From: Clostridiales bacterium | GTDB taxonomy: Bacteria > Bacillota > Clostridia > Saccharofermentanales > Saccharofermentanaceae | Reading direction: 5' to 3' | Length of the DNA: 35,234 bases | Assembly: GCA_017964005.1 (NCBI GenBank) | Contig: JAGCSR010000007.1 | Coordinates: 1 to 35,234 of the forward strand | In this document: positions 26,430 to 34,906 of the stretch, piece by piece | Numbering within the stretch: position 1 is the first letter of the stretch | Layout of the letters: each line of letters starts with the position of its first letter | Made by a program: the position numbers and the translations under genes | The notes under the pieces: generated by a model | Database searches by the model: none | The model's input: the letters and a program-made list of their open reading frames with translations, nothing else | What the model was told of the DNA's origin: nothing

Positions 26430-28214
26430 ATGAAGATATTCAAGATGGGCAGGACGGTTATTGCCATGTTGTCCCTGGCTATGGCTGCCGGGATCGCACT
26501 GATCCCGCAGGGCAGGCTCCTGGCAGACGCGGAGATCCCGATCAGCGGAGATACTTTCCCGGATCCGGTCTTCAGGGATTATGTTGAAAATGTGATCGAT
26601 AAGGATCACAGCACGTCCCTGTCTGAAGATGAGATCGCTGCCACGAAGATCTTATGTACCGAGGATTTCTATGAACATCTTACTCCGGGAGTCACAGGAG
26701 AGTGCAAGGATCTTCAGGGAATCTCTTATTTTACTGCCCTCGAAGATCTGGATTGCCGCGCTCCCGTCGGAGAACTCGACCTGAGCAAGAACACCGCACT
26801 GGTGTCTTTAGGCGTTTATAATTCGTCGCTGTCGAGCCTGGATCTGTCCGCCAATACCAAGCTTAAGACTCTGTGCTGCAATAACAACGATTTTAAAAGT
26901 CTTGATACATCCAATAATACTGCACTTGAACGTCTTGAATGCAATGACAACGGCATCACTTCTTTGGATCTGTCCAACAACACAAATATCAATACCCTGA
27001 ATGTATCCCAAAATCCTTTGGGAACCCTGGATGTCAGCAAGTGCACAGCGCTCGTTACTCTTTATGCTTTTGACAGCAAACTTAATGCGCTGGATGTGAC
27101 GAACAATCCCAACCTTGAACTCTTGTACCTGAAGACCAACAATATTACATCTTTGGATGTTTCCAAGAATCCCAAGTTATATCACCTGACAGTATCCGAT
27201 AACCCGCTGACGACCCTGGATATAAGCAACTGTCCCTACATCGTGACGGCATACCAGGACGGCGGTGAAGAGTTATATGATGAATATACCATCAGGGCTT
27301 TGGAGCAAGACGGAAAGTACATTTTCTTCGAACATAACGGTTCATTGAATATCATATGTCCCGCCAAGCCCACACCTACACCTACGGATACTCCGACACC
27401 TACCGCTACGGCAACTCCCACACCCGAGCCGAAGATCGAGATCCAACTCAATAAGAACAGTGCGAATATCGTATGCGGCAAAAGTATCGAACTGAAAGTC
27501 GGCTTGAAGGTTAACGGTGTGGTATCCAATGATCCGGTCAAGTGGGTATCTTCCAACTCCAAGATCGCAAGTGTAAGCCAGACCGGCGTAGTCAAAGCCA
27601 AGATGGCAGGATCTGCCCTTATCGCTGCAGTCTATAATGGCAAGCAGGCTATATGTAAGGTACAGGTTCTCTATAAGGATGTAACGAAGAGCAATCAATA
27701 CTGGTACAAGCCCACGAACGAACTTACGAACAGAGGGATCGTACAGGGCTATGATAAGCAGACATTATTCAAACCCCAGAACGTCTGCACCAGAGCTCAG
27801 ATGGTAACATTCCTTTGGAGACTGTCGGGTCAGCCCGCTCCTAAGAAGAAGACCTGCACATTCAAGGATGTAAAGAGTTCTGCATACTACTATAATCCGG
27901 TTCTCTGGGCCGTCGAAAAGGGTATTACCACAGGCGTATCGAAGACGAAGTTTGATCCTTCCGGCGTCTGCACGAGAGCTCAGACCGTTACATTCCTTTG
28001 GAGAATGGCAGGCAAGCCCAAGCCGGGCGCTTCAACCTGCAAGTTCAAGGATGTTAAGAAGAACGCATATTACTTCAAGGCGGTTATCTGGGCTAGCAGA
28101 CAGGGCATCGTTGCAGGATATGCCGGCGACCTCTTCAAGCCCCAGAACCAGTGCACCCGCGCACAGATGGTAACGTTCCTTTATAAGTACGACCTGAAGG
28201 TCAACAAGAAATAA
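26430..28214 (+). CDS. SLH-anchored leucine-rich-repeat surface protein
   Basis: 594 aa, start 9 bp after GGGAGG. Signal peptide about 1-33. Residues 40-75 (FPDPVFRDYV, DKDHSTSLSEDEI) look like the cap found before LRRs in clostridial surface proteins, with an EF-hand-like loop. At about 90-280 there are eight or nine leucine-rich repeats of 21 residues (LDLSANTKLKTLCCNNNDF; LDVSKNPKLYHLTVSDNPL). Then a Pro/Thr linker, a BIG2 domain (VKWVSSNSKIASVSQTGVV) and three SLH repeats, all of the CTRAQ type and more diverged than those of the other three genes. Likely a wall-bound adhesion or binding protein. Confidence 0.9.
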   Translation: MKIFKMGRTVIAMLSLAMAAGIALIPQGRLLADAEIPISGDTFPDPVFRDYVENVIDKDHSTSLSEDEIAATKILCTEDFYEHLTPGVTGECKDLQGISYFTALEDLDCRAPVGELDLSKNTALVSLGVYNSSLSSLDLSANTKLKTLCCNNNDFKSLDTSNNTALERLECNDNGITSLDLSNNTNINTLNVSQNPLGTLDVSKCTALVTLYAFDSKLNALDVTNNPNLELLYLKTNNITSLDVSKNPKLYHLTVSDNPLTTLDISNCPYIVTAYQDGGEELYDEYTIRALEQDGKYIFFEHNGSLNIICPAKPTPTPTDTPTPTATATPTPEPKIEIQLNKNSANIVCGKSIELKVGLKVNGVVSNDPVKWVSSNSKIASVSQTGVVKAKMAGSALIAAVYNGKQAICKVQVLYKDVTKSNQYWYKPTNELTNRGIVQGYDKQTLFKPQNVCTRAQMVTFLWRLSGQPAPKKKTCTFKDVKSSAYYYNPVLWAVEKGITTGVSKTKFDPSGVCTRAQTVTFLWRMAGKPKPGASTCKFKDVKKNAYYFKAVIWASRQGIVAGYAGDLFKPQNQCTRAQMVTFLYKYDLKVNKK

Positions 28215-28245
28215 GAAGGAAACATTTTTCGATCGAACATCAAGG

Positions 28246-28277
28246 AGGCTGTCTCAAAAGTTTGAGACAGCCTTATT
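28246..28277 (+). terminator. Terminator of the SLH gene cluster
   Basis: The 12-bp stem GGCTGTCTCAAA/TTTGAGACAGCC (about 28247-28272) is followed by TTATTCTTTT. Confidence 0.9.
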
Positions 28278-28309
28278 CTTTTGATCAGGCAACATGTTTA
28301 TATACAAAG

Positions 28310-28346
28310 TTCGACATTTGATGCGGAAAAGTCCGACGAATGTGAA
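28310..28346. repeat. Palindromic hairpin between convergent genes
   Basis: TTCGACATTTG (28310-28320) pairs imperfectly with CGAATGTGAA (28337-28346), with an inner CGGA-AAAG-TCCG stem. A partial copy (TTCGAAGTAATCTGTCGAAT) follows. It resembles the intergenic palindromes at 17153 and 34907 in layout but not clearly in sequence. It may also terminate the minus-strand gene. Confidence 0.5.
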
Positions 28347-28386
28347 ACTTTTCGAAGTAATCTGTCGAATCACATATTGAGAAATA

Positions 28387-29223
28387 TCAGGTGAACGAGA
28401 ATGTCATGATCTGTCCCGGTAACTCCAGAAAATCCGCGATGATCTCCCACATGATATTGGCGGGGAGTTCCGAGACGGGAGATGGTGAGGGGTAAAGCAT
28501 GACGTTAGAAAATCCTGCCCTCCCGGCGATGCCGCTCGCCCTGTCCATATGGTAGTCGCTGCTGATGAGCACAACAGGGGCTGACGTGTCTGTCATTTGG
28601 GTGATATAGGTAAATATATCTCTTGTGGTCTTGGCGTTCTCGACAAGGATCATCTTGTCGGGCGCAACGCCTCTTTCTTCCAAGAGTTCCTGCATTACCT
28701 TGGCTTCCGTCCTGCCTGAATCGTCCGCATTGCCTCCTGCCAGGATGAGCGTTGAGTCAGGATACTTGTCGATGTAATCTCTGGCTGTATCGATACGGGA
28801 TATCAGGTTATCCGTAGGTTTCCCGTTTTGAAGGGCAAGCCCGAGGACGATCGCGTATTGCGCAGGGCTGTCGTTTTTGATGAAGCTTTTGGATATTGCT
28901 TTGCCCGCGAAGAACAGGATAGATGCACACAGAAGGACAATGAAGCAACGGAGGATCATTCCAAGTGCCATAGTAAGATTGGATCTTCCTTTGGAAAGGA
29001 TCCCGAACCTTATGTCCAAAGCGAGGATCATGAACAACAGGCATATGCCAATTTCCGCGGCATAGTTCATGATGTAATTATCCTTCAGCACCACGGATGT
29101 GATCCTTGGTATCATGATGACCGATACCCATACTGTAAGGACGGCGACTGCCGCGATAAGTATGTCGCCGATAACGCGCCTAAATATACACGGCCGTGAT
29201 CTTCCCGAAGAATAGTAAGACAT
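28387..29223 (-). CDS. YdcF/SanA-family (DUF218) membrane protein
   Basis: 278 aa from ATG 29223, with AGGGGG 7 bp upstream (a TTG one codon earlier is possible). Three hydrophobic segments fill residues about 15-115. The DUF218 domain at about 120-278 has YAIVLGLALQNGKPT, the acidic/Gly motif ILAGGNADDSGRTEA, the ENAKTTRDI stretch and SSDYHMDRA, all typical. Relatives (SanA, ElyC, YdcF) affect envelope permeability or undecaprenyl carrier use, but the reaction is not settled. It is divergent from the transglutaminase-like gene. Confidence 0.88.
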   Translation of the reverse strand: MSYYSSGRSRPCIFRRVIGDILIAAVAVLTVWVSVIMIPRITSVVLKDNYIMNYAAEIGICLLFMILALDIRFGILSKGRSNLTMALGMILRCFIVLLCASILFFAGKAISKSFIKNDSPAQYAIVLGLALQNGKPTDNLISRIDTARDYIDKYPDSTLILAGGNADDSGRTEAKVMQELLEERGVAPDKMILVENAKTTRDIFTYITQMTDTSAPVVLISSDYHMDRASGIAGRAGFSNVMLYPSPSPVSELPANIMWEIIADFLELPGQIMTFSFT

Positions 29224-29381
29224 CAATTGTCCCCCTAATGTAATACTTCCGGTGCTATTATATCAGTCGGAATGCGAAAGGTTCAATCGGGGCAAATTTG
29301 CGTTAAGTTTGCTTCCGTGGCTGAATACAGATTGTTATCTGATATAATTACCGCCGAAAAATCGAACAGGGAAGTACTGAT

Positions 29382-30467
29382 ATGAAAAAGATACTGACAT
29401 CCATAATGTGTGTTGCGGTCCTGTCTGCAGCTCTTGCGGGATGTGCCGCCAACGCTGTTGAGACTTCTGATGCGACTTCTTCGGAAGCTGTCGCGACAAC
29501 CACGACTGAGGCAACAACGACTGCCACCACGACTGAACCCACCACCACAACGACCGAAGACCCCAGAGGCCATTACGAGTTTAAACCCGTGGTTATATCG
29601 TCCATATTCAGGGATATCATGGGTGAAGACATGTGCGAGGCATACGCCAATTATGTTCACGCGGCGCTCAACGGAGAGGATGTTTTCGAGGTGAAGAGCG
29701 AGAAAGATTATGATTGGATGATGGGGCAGTTCCCGACGGTGTGTTCTCCGATCCTGGATGAATATACCGAGTCCAACTATGCCGGCGCATACAAGGACGG
29801 GAAGGCGACTTTCCAGTATCTGATCCCCAAGGAAGAGTTTGCCGTCAAGGAAGCCGAATTTGAGAAGATCGTAACCGACATCCTCAATGAGAACTTAAGG
29901 GATAATTATTCCGACATAGAGAAAGTCCTGGCGCTCTATATCTATTTCAGCGAGAACTACACCTACGATTACGATACATATGATGATATGAAAGATCGTT
30001 ATATCGATAACCTGAGCGCATACAGGTTCCTTACAACGGACCACGGTATCTGCAGTGAGTGCGCCCCGGCATTCTCATATCTGCTTCTTCAGGCGGGAGT
30101 GGACGCTGCTACTGTCGGCGGGAACACCCCCCGGACCGGCGAAGGACACAGCTGGTCGTATGTAACGATCAACGGTAAGAACTACCATGTTGATCCGACT
30201 TACGCAATGAGTTCCGGAGACTATCTGGCGTACTTCATGATGACCGATGAGCAGCGTGAGAATGAGGATGGTTACCAGAAGAAAAACATGACCGTCGGAT
30301 GCCACTATAAGAAGCAACATAACGGAATGGAATATACTGCCGATGACGATTTCTTCGCGCCGCTTTGGGGAGGGTATTTTACTTCCTTTGACCCGGACAA
30401 GAATCTCATCTACTACACAGATTCCGAAGGCAACGATGCCGTTTTCGATTATTCTTCTTTCGAGTAA
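29382..30467 (+). CDS. Transglutaminase-like lipoprotein
   Basis: 361 aa. The signal peptide ends in the lipobox LAGC (C21), so it should be anchored to the membrane outside. A Thr-rich spacer (residues about 29-60) follows, then the globular part. The cysteine-protease-like transglutaminase core is at about 190-290: C224 (GICSECAPAF), a histidine in GEGHSWSYV near 256 and D271 (HVDPTY) give the full triad. Such extracellular proteins cross-link or, more often in bacteria, cleave peptide bonds; the target is unknown. A TATAAT at about 29341 precedes it. Its last 19 bases overlap the convergent methyltransferase gene. Confidence 0.9.
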   Translation: MKKILTSIMCVAVLSAALAGCAANAVETSDATSSEAVATTTTEATTTATTTEPTTTTTEDPRGHYEFKPVVISSIFRDIMGEDMCEAYANYVHAALNGEDVFEVKSEKDYDWMMGQFPTVCSPILDEYTESNYAGAYKDGKATFQYLIPKEEFAVKEAEFEKIVTDILNENLRDNYSDIEKVLALYIYFSENYTYDYDTYDDMKDRYIDNLSAYRFLTTDHGICSECAPAFSYLLLQAGVDAATVGGNTPRTGEGHSWSYVTINGKNYHVDPTYAMSSGDYLAYFMMTDEQRENEDGYQKKNMTVGCHYKKQHNGMEYTADDDFFAPLWGGYFTSFDPDKNLIYYTDSEGNDAVFDYSSFE

Positions 30468-31261
30468 GGTTTGCGCGCCAGTTCCAGATCCAGCGTATCG
30501 CTGATCGTGATCGTACCGCCGTGCCTTAAGACCGCGTCTTCTATCTTCGCGAAAAACTCATGTCTTATGCTGTCTTCGATCGCTATATGGTCGGAGTATG
30601 TTCCGAGGAGCTGAATGTATTCTGATGCAGTAAAGACCCTCTTGCGGAAGAAGAGGTGATATTCGATATCCGTAAATCCGTACTTTGCGGGGATAAGCGA
30701 TATCTCCTTTGCTTTTTCTTCGGTAAACCACGGCTTGGATCCTGATTTGATCCCGTAATATCTGTTGTAGTGAGATTCGTAGATGGAGTCTATCTCCCGC
30801 GCAAGTTCCGGATTGTCCTCGCTGGTCCTGGGGCGGTTGGCAAAACGCGCGAAAGCTCCGCCTTCTTTGAGGAGTGAATATACTTTGGGATATCCGGTCT
30901 CCTCGGGGACCCAATGGAAAGCTGTTGCCGAGAAGATAAGATCGTATGAGTCCTCTTCAAGTTTGACATCTTCGAACTTGCCGGTCACAACGTTGAACCT
31001 GTCATAGTCCTTGTATTTATCTTTCAATACAGCTGACAGGTTCTCGCCATACTCGACAGCGGTAAGAGAGCAGCCTGTCTTGAGGACCGGTCCGGTTGCC
31101 TGGCCGGTCCCGCTTCCGACTTCTGCGGCAAGGCTCTTCTCATCGATCTTTATATATTCGAAGATCTTATGATACAGTTCCTGCGGGTACCCCGGCCGCA
31201 TCTTGTCATAGGCAGAAGCCGCAGTATCGAATGTTGCTCCCAATTCTTTTCTGTTATCCAT
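30449..31261 (-). CDS. Class I SAM-dependent methyltransferase
   Basis: 270 aa. SAM-binding motif I AAEVGSGTGQATG is at 45-57, followed by AVEYG and the Methyltransf_11-type segment DLIFSATAFHWVPEE at about 107-121. The N-terminus (FDTAASAYDKMRPGYPQELY) matches small-molecule methyltransferases of this group. Acceptor unknown. It lies 9 bases after the HD-domain gene on the same strand and probably shares its transcript. The 3' end overlaps that of the transglutaminase-like gene by 19 bases, tail to tail. Confidence 0.9.
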   Translation of the reverse strand: MDNRKELGATFDTAASAYDKMRPGYPQELYHKIFEYIKIDEKSLAAEVGSGTGQATGPVLKTGCSLTAVEYGENLSAVLKDKYKDYDRFNVVTGKFEDVKLEEDSYDLIFSATAFHWVPEETGYPKVYSLLKEGGAFARFANRPRTSEDNPELAREIDSIYESHYNRYYGIKSGSKPWFTEEKAKEISLIPAKYGFTDIEYHLFFRKRVFTASEYIQLLGTYSDHIAIEDSIRHEFFAKIEDAVLRHGGTITISDTLDLELARKPYSKEE

Positions 31262-31270
31262 GATGAACCC

Positions 31271-31855
31271 TCAGCTTTCCGGCGACCCGGTCTCTGAATC
31301 GTAATGAGACAGGAACTCCAACATAAACTCATGTCTTTCTTCAGCCATCTTCCGTGCGGTCTTTGTATTGAGTCCGTCTTTAAGGAGCAGGAGCTTATCG
31401 TGAAAGTGCCCGATGCTGTCATCCACAGATCTCCCGTTCTTTCCTCCGTAAGCGAAGGTCCTTGCTATCCCCACAGCGCCCATTGCATCCAGTCTGTCTG
31501 CGTCCTGCACGATCTTCCCTTCGATAGTATCCGGGATCTTCCCCCGGTTCTTGCTGAACGAGACGGAATTGATGATGCTTAAGATAAGTTCGATCCTGTC
31601 ATCTTCAACGTTATTCTCCTTGAGGAAATCCCTTGCGTTGGCATTATCCTTTGTGTCGGTAAGCTTGTGATCATCGGCATCGTGAAGGAGGGATGCTAAG
31701 GCCACAAGTTCAAGATCCGCACCGGGTTCTTCGCGGGCGATCTCCATGGCGTTCGTAAGCACCCTGAGGCTATGGTCTATGCCGTGTCCGTCAGAGTTCC
31801 CCTCAAACAGGACCTGTATATATTCTTCTGCTTTGCGGATCAGATCGTTGTTCAT
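31271..31855 (-). CDS. HD-domain phosphohydrolase (YedJ/YpgQ-like)
   Basis: 194 aa. The metal-binding HD set is complete: H24/H28 (GHGIDHSLRV), H58-D59 (LLHDADDHK) and D118 (VQDADRLDAMG), with GIARTFAYGG as in YedJ/YpgQ proteins. Relatives hydrolyse nucleotides or pyrophosphate; the substrate here is not certain. A TATAAT lies on the minus strand near 31896-31901 and GGGGGA precedes the ATG. First gene of a two-gene unit with the methyltransferase. Confidence 0.9.
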   Translation of the reverse strand: MNNDLIRKAEEYIQVLFEGNSDGHGIDHSLRVLTNAMEIAREEPGADLELVALASLLHDADDHKLTDTKDNANARDFLKENNVEDDRIELILSIINSVSFSKNRGKIPDTIEGKIVQDADRLDAMGAVGIARTFAYGGKNGRSVDDSIGHFHDKLLLLKDGLNTKTARKMAEERHEFMLEFLSHYDSETGSPES

Positions 31856-31936
31856 GATTGACTGGTTTTATATCCCCCAAGGTATCGGTTAAGACAATTA
31901 TATCAGCTTGAATTCGATAATTCTCGTCATGACCAT

Positions 31937-32068
31937 ATGGAGATCGAGATCGGGACATCAGACAGTGTCGAAGTGTTTGTAGCTCCCTATGACGGGAGTG
32001 ATTACACCGAGACGATCCGCGGTACGGCGGCATCCATTAATGAGAGAGTGGCAATGTTCTATGGATGA
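31937..32068 (+). CDS. Possible 43-aa ORF or gene remnant
   Basis: It encodes MEIEIGTSDSVEVFVAPYDG, then a hydrophilic tail ending in RVAMFYG. The same frame is open for about 25 codons upstream, without a start codon or a ribosome binding site. It lies in the 295-base gap between the HD gene and the solute-binding lipoprotein. It may be the tail of a decayed gene; I recognise no family. Confidence 0.3.
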   Translation: MEIEIGTSDSVEVFVAPYDGSDYTETIRGTAASINERVAMFYG

Positions 32069-32102
32069 CGTTTTTGTGTCTGAAGAGTCACTTTATCGTG
32101 CG

Positions 32103-32108
32103 GTATAA
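32103..32108 (+). promoter_or_regulatory. -10 box of the solute-binding lipoprotein gene
   Basis: TATAAT about 43 bases before the start; the -35 region is weak. Confidence 0.45.
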
Positions 32109-32150
32109 TATTATCGTATTTTGACAGAGGGTGTTTTGTCGGAGGGGAAT

Positions 32151-34505
32151 ATGAAGGTCATAAGAAAGTCTGTTGCATTGTTAATAGTTGCAGCCTTATC
32201 TCTTTCTTTGTTCGGCTGTTCGTTTTTCGCGACAAAGGGCGATGCGGGTGCCGTGAAGATCTCTGCTGACATGCCCTGGTATGACTGCGAGATCTTATAT
32301 CATCTTTCCAGTGTCGATGAAGATGTTTTCGTCGAGAATCAGACCCGGCAGTATCCGATTGGTAAGGCGTCTGATGGTTATGTTTTTGCGGTCCAGTCGA
32401 ACGATCTGTCAACTTTAAAACTATGCTTATGCTCCGAGACGGACGATTCGGTCGTTGATATGGATCTTCGCGCAAAGCTTCGGGAAACCAATCCCGATCT
32501 TAATCTGTCATCTTTCGAGATATCAAGGGATCTGATGATCCTGGACGGCAAGCTTAAGATGAAGGTGAATGATTACAGCAAGAAAGCGATAACGATATTG
32601 GATATCGATATTGCGGCAGGGGCCGTTACTTTATCGGATTCATATGAATTCCCCCGGGGCCTGGCTTCTACGTATGAGGATGATAAGATCCAATGGACCA
32701 AGTGTGGGGGATACGATCTGTTTACCTGTCTATATGAAGGATTTTGTATCCTTACCGTTGGCCCTGACGGCGAGGAGTATTGTTTTGCGCCCGGAAGCGA
32801 ATTTGCGAATGATCTTACGGGATATGTATCAGATCTTATCCCCGTGAGTGATACACAGGTGCTTTTCTATGATTATCAGACGCATAACTATTTTATCTAC
32901 GATGCCGCCGGCAGGACTCTTTCTAAAGAGACATCTGATTATGATTGGATAAAGCCGTATTTTACATGGTACAGAGAAGATATCGTCCATAATACGGGCA
33001 ATGACGGAAAGATATACTTTGTTACTCCCGATGCTTTTTGCACACCTGATTTTGTCAACAATTGTATGAATAATATCGTTTTGCTGGAGAATGTCGACAT
33101 AAACCGTACGGTCGTTAATTCGCCTTATAAAACTGCATGTAAGGTAATAAGCGCCAATGAGGAGACGGTTGAGTTTGCAGTGGGTGATTACATCGTGAAG
33201 GATTTCACATGCAGATTCGGCATCGGGAAAGCAACAAGAGCTGCAACAAACCCTAACGCCGGAAAGATCCTGATAACGACAGACGGGTATCCGGAAAGCG
33301 CGATCTATGATGCAATTCATTCTTTCAATAAGGAGGATAAAGATTATTTCATCAAGATAGTTCCGAACGTCTACGAAGACAAAGAGATGAGTTCATTCGG
33401 ATCTGATGTCCCCGAGATCTATAACAGAGGTGAAGTAGGGAGCCGCATGATGGTGGATCTTAAGTCAGCAAACACCCCCGATATTGTCTTCTATGTTTCC
33501 AATTACGGCCAGCTTAACAACAAAGCGTGCATGACGGATCTTAAATCTTATTACGAGTCGAGCAAATTGAAGGATGAGGTTTTTGACAATATCTTCACGG
33601 CTTGCGAAAACGATGGCTGTCTGTATGCAATTCCCTTGTCTTTTGTTCTGGATGGCATTATCGTGGACAGATCAAAGTATGATATTGAAGGTTCCGGAAT
33701 GACATATGAGCAGTTCGGGCAATTTACGGATTCCTATAGCAACGGAGTGAATGTCATCGCGAGGTCGAAAACTGATTTCATCAGTGAATGTCTCAAATGT
33801 GAATACGATGTTTTGGAACATGACGGCACCGTCGATTTTGATTGTCCTGCATTCAGGGAACTGGCAGAATTTGCAAAGGATAACATAAACGATCTTGAAT
33901 TCGATGATTATCTTAACAGCCTTAAGAAGGACTATGCACCGTCTCTCGGTATAGAAGGTTACCTTGGTTGGTTCAACAGTGTATACGATGTTTCCATTAA
34001 TCAGAAAAATGCCGATCTTGTGGGTTTCCCGTCTGGCGACGGGCGCGGCCCCTCAGCAGAGATCAGAAGGTTCGTATCTGTATCTCAAGGATCAAAATGT
34101 CCCCAGGGCGCATGGAGATTTATTGAAACGCTGTTAAGCCGGGACGTTCAGACTGAGCTTTGCAAACCGACGGATGACTTGGGTAATCAGAATTCTTTCC
34201 CGGTCAACCGTGAGGCATTCGATTCAGTCGGGAAAGATTGTATCGATCAATACAACCGCAAAATGAAAGAACTGACCAGTTTCATGGTTTGGGACACTGA
34301 TTCGACTGACCAGATGGGGACAGATGCACTTGATACCATAAGATCGGTGACCGGATCGGTTAACCATATTGTGAGGTCAGACAGTGACATAGACATTATT
34401 ATCTACGAAGAGATCCAACCATATCTTGCGCGGGATAAGTCGCTCGATGATGTCATTAAGATAATGAACGATCGTGCAGGGACAGTGATAAAAGAAAGAA
34501 AATAA
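32151..34505 (+). CDS. Large solute-binding lipoprotein with an extra N-terminal domain
   Basis: 784 aa from ATG 32151, where GGAGGGG is well placed; a TTG ten codons upstream is less likely. Signal peptide with lipobox SLFGC (C23). Residues about 30-370 are beta-rich with repeated short strands and could form a propeller-like domain. Residues about 380-784 look like a family 1 extracellular solute-binding protein (ILITTDGYPESAIYDAIHSFN; TPDIVFYVSNYGQLNNKACM; YAIPLSFVLDGIIVDRSKYD), the usual partner of sugar or peptide ABC importers. At 784 aa it is almost twice the usual length. No permease or ATPase genes lie beside it within the window. Ligand unknown. Confidence 0.85.
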   Translation: MKVIRKSVALLIVAALSLSLFGCSFFATKGDAGAVKISADMPWYDCEILYHLSSVDEDVFVENQTRQYPIGKASDGYVFAVQSNDLSTLKLCLCSETDDSVVDMDLRAKLRETNPDLNLSSFEISRDLMILDGKLKMKVNDYSKKAITILDIDIAAGAVTLSDSYEFPRGLASTYEDDKIQWTKCGGYDLFTCLYEGFCILTVGPDGEEYCFAPGSEFANDLTGYVSDLIPVSDTQVLFYDYQTHNYFIYDAAGRTLSKETSDYDWIKPYFTWYREDIVHNTGNDGKIYFVTPDAFCTPDFVNNCMNNIVLLENVDINRTVVNSPYKTACKVISANEETVEFAVGDYIVKDFTCRFGIGKATRAATNPNAGKILITTDGYPESAIYDAIHSFNKEDKDYFIKIVPNVYEDKEMSSFGSDVPEIYNRGEVGSRMMVDLKSANTPDIVFYVSNYGQLNNKACMTDLKSYYESSKLKDEVFDNIFTACENDGCLYAIPLSFVLDGIIVDRSKYDIEGSGMTYEQFGQFTDSYSNGVNVIARSKTDFISECLKCEYDVLEHDGTVDFDCPAFRELAEFAKDNINDLEFDDYLNSLKKDYAPSLGIEGYLGWFNSVYDVSINQKNADLVGFPSGDGRGPSAEIRRFVSVSQGSKCPQGAWRFIETLLSRDVQTELCKPTDDLGNQNSFPVNREAFDSVGKDCIDQYNRKMKELTSFMVWDTDSTDQMGTDALDTIRSVTGSVNHIVRSDSDIDIIIYEEIQPYLARDKSLDDVIKIMNDRAGTVIKERK

Positions 34506-34506
34506 T

Positions 34507-34539
34507 AACCCTCTCATAACAAAAGATTTCGAGAGGGTT
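34507..34539 (+). terminator. Hairpin after the solute-binding protein gene
   Basis: AACCCTCTC (34507-34515)/GAGAGGGTT (34531-34539). The stem is strong but no T run follows, so it may act as a transcript-end stabiliser or a weak terminator. Confidence 0.5.
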
Positions 34540-34595
34540 GAGAAATTGAACGAATCAAATGAATAATGGCAAAAATTTATGTATGGCTGAAAGTG

Positions 34596-34709
34596 TTAAT
34601 TCTGTTTCAAGGAATGAATACCGTATTCCTCGGATAGTTCTTTGAGCGTAACACCCTCTTCAAGGTGTTTTTTTACGATTTCCAGTTTTGTTTCTCGTGT
34701 GATCAGCAT
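34596..34709 (-). pseudogene. Truncated IS3-type transposase OrfA
   Basis: 37 codons: MLITRETKLEIVKKHLEEG, then VTLKELSEEYGIHSLKQN and stop. This is the helix-turn-helix start of an IS3-family OrfA, which should run to about 90-100 residues. It breaks after EYGIHSL, where the family continues. GGGGGTG precedes the ATG. Confidence 0.75.
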
Positions 34710-34763
34710 AAAAGCACCCCCATAAATTGTAACCTATTGGTCCAAATTATGGGGGTAACTTCA
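34596..34763 (-). mobile_element. Remnant of an IS3-like element beside tRNA-Ser
   Basis: Read on the minus strand, the remnant begins TGAAGTTACCCCCATAATTT (from 34763), typical of IS3-family ends, then the start of OrfA, then decays. The perfect 10-bp inverted repeat ACCCCCATAA (34716-34725)/TTATGGGGGT (34747-34756) lies in its leader. Its outer end is 7 bases from the CCA of tRNA-Ser. The rest of the element is missing. Confidence 0.6.
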
Positions 34764-34770
34764 CATGATT

Positions 34771-34861
34771 TGGCGGAGACGGTGGGATTCGAACCCACGT
34801 GCCGGTTACCCGACAAACGCATTTCGAGTGCGCCCCGTTATGACCACTTCGATACGTCTCC
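34771..34861 (-). tRNA. tRNA-Ser (anticodon CGA)
   Basis: The minus strand reads as a class II tRNA: acceptor GGAGACG pairs with CGTCTCC, the anticodon loop is CTCGAAA (anticodon CGA, codon UCG), there is a long variable arm, the T arm GTGGGTTCGAATCCCAC, discriminator G and an encoded CCA (34771-34773). About 91 nt. Confidence 0.95.
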
Positions 34862-34906
34862 TCAGCCGCTTTATTATATCAACTTTATTAGTTCTGTCAA
34901 AAACAG

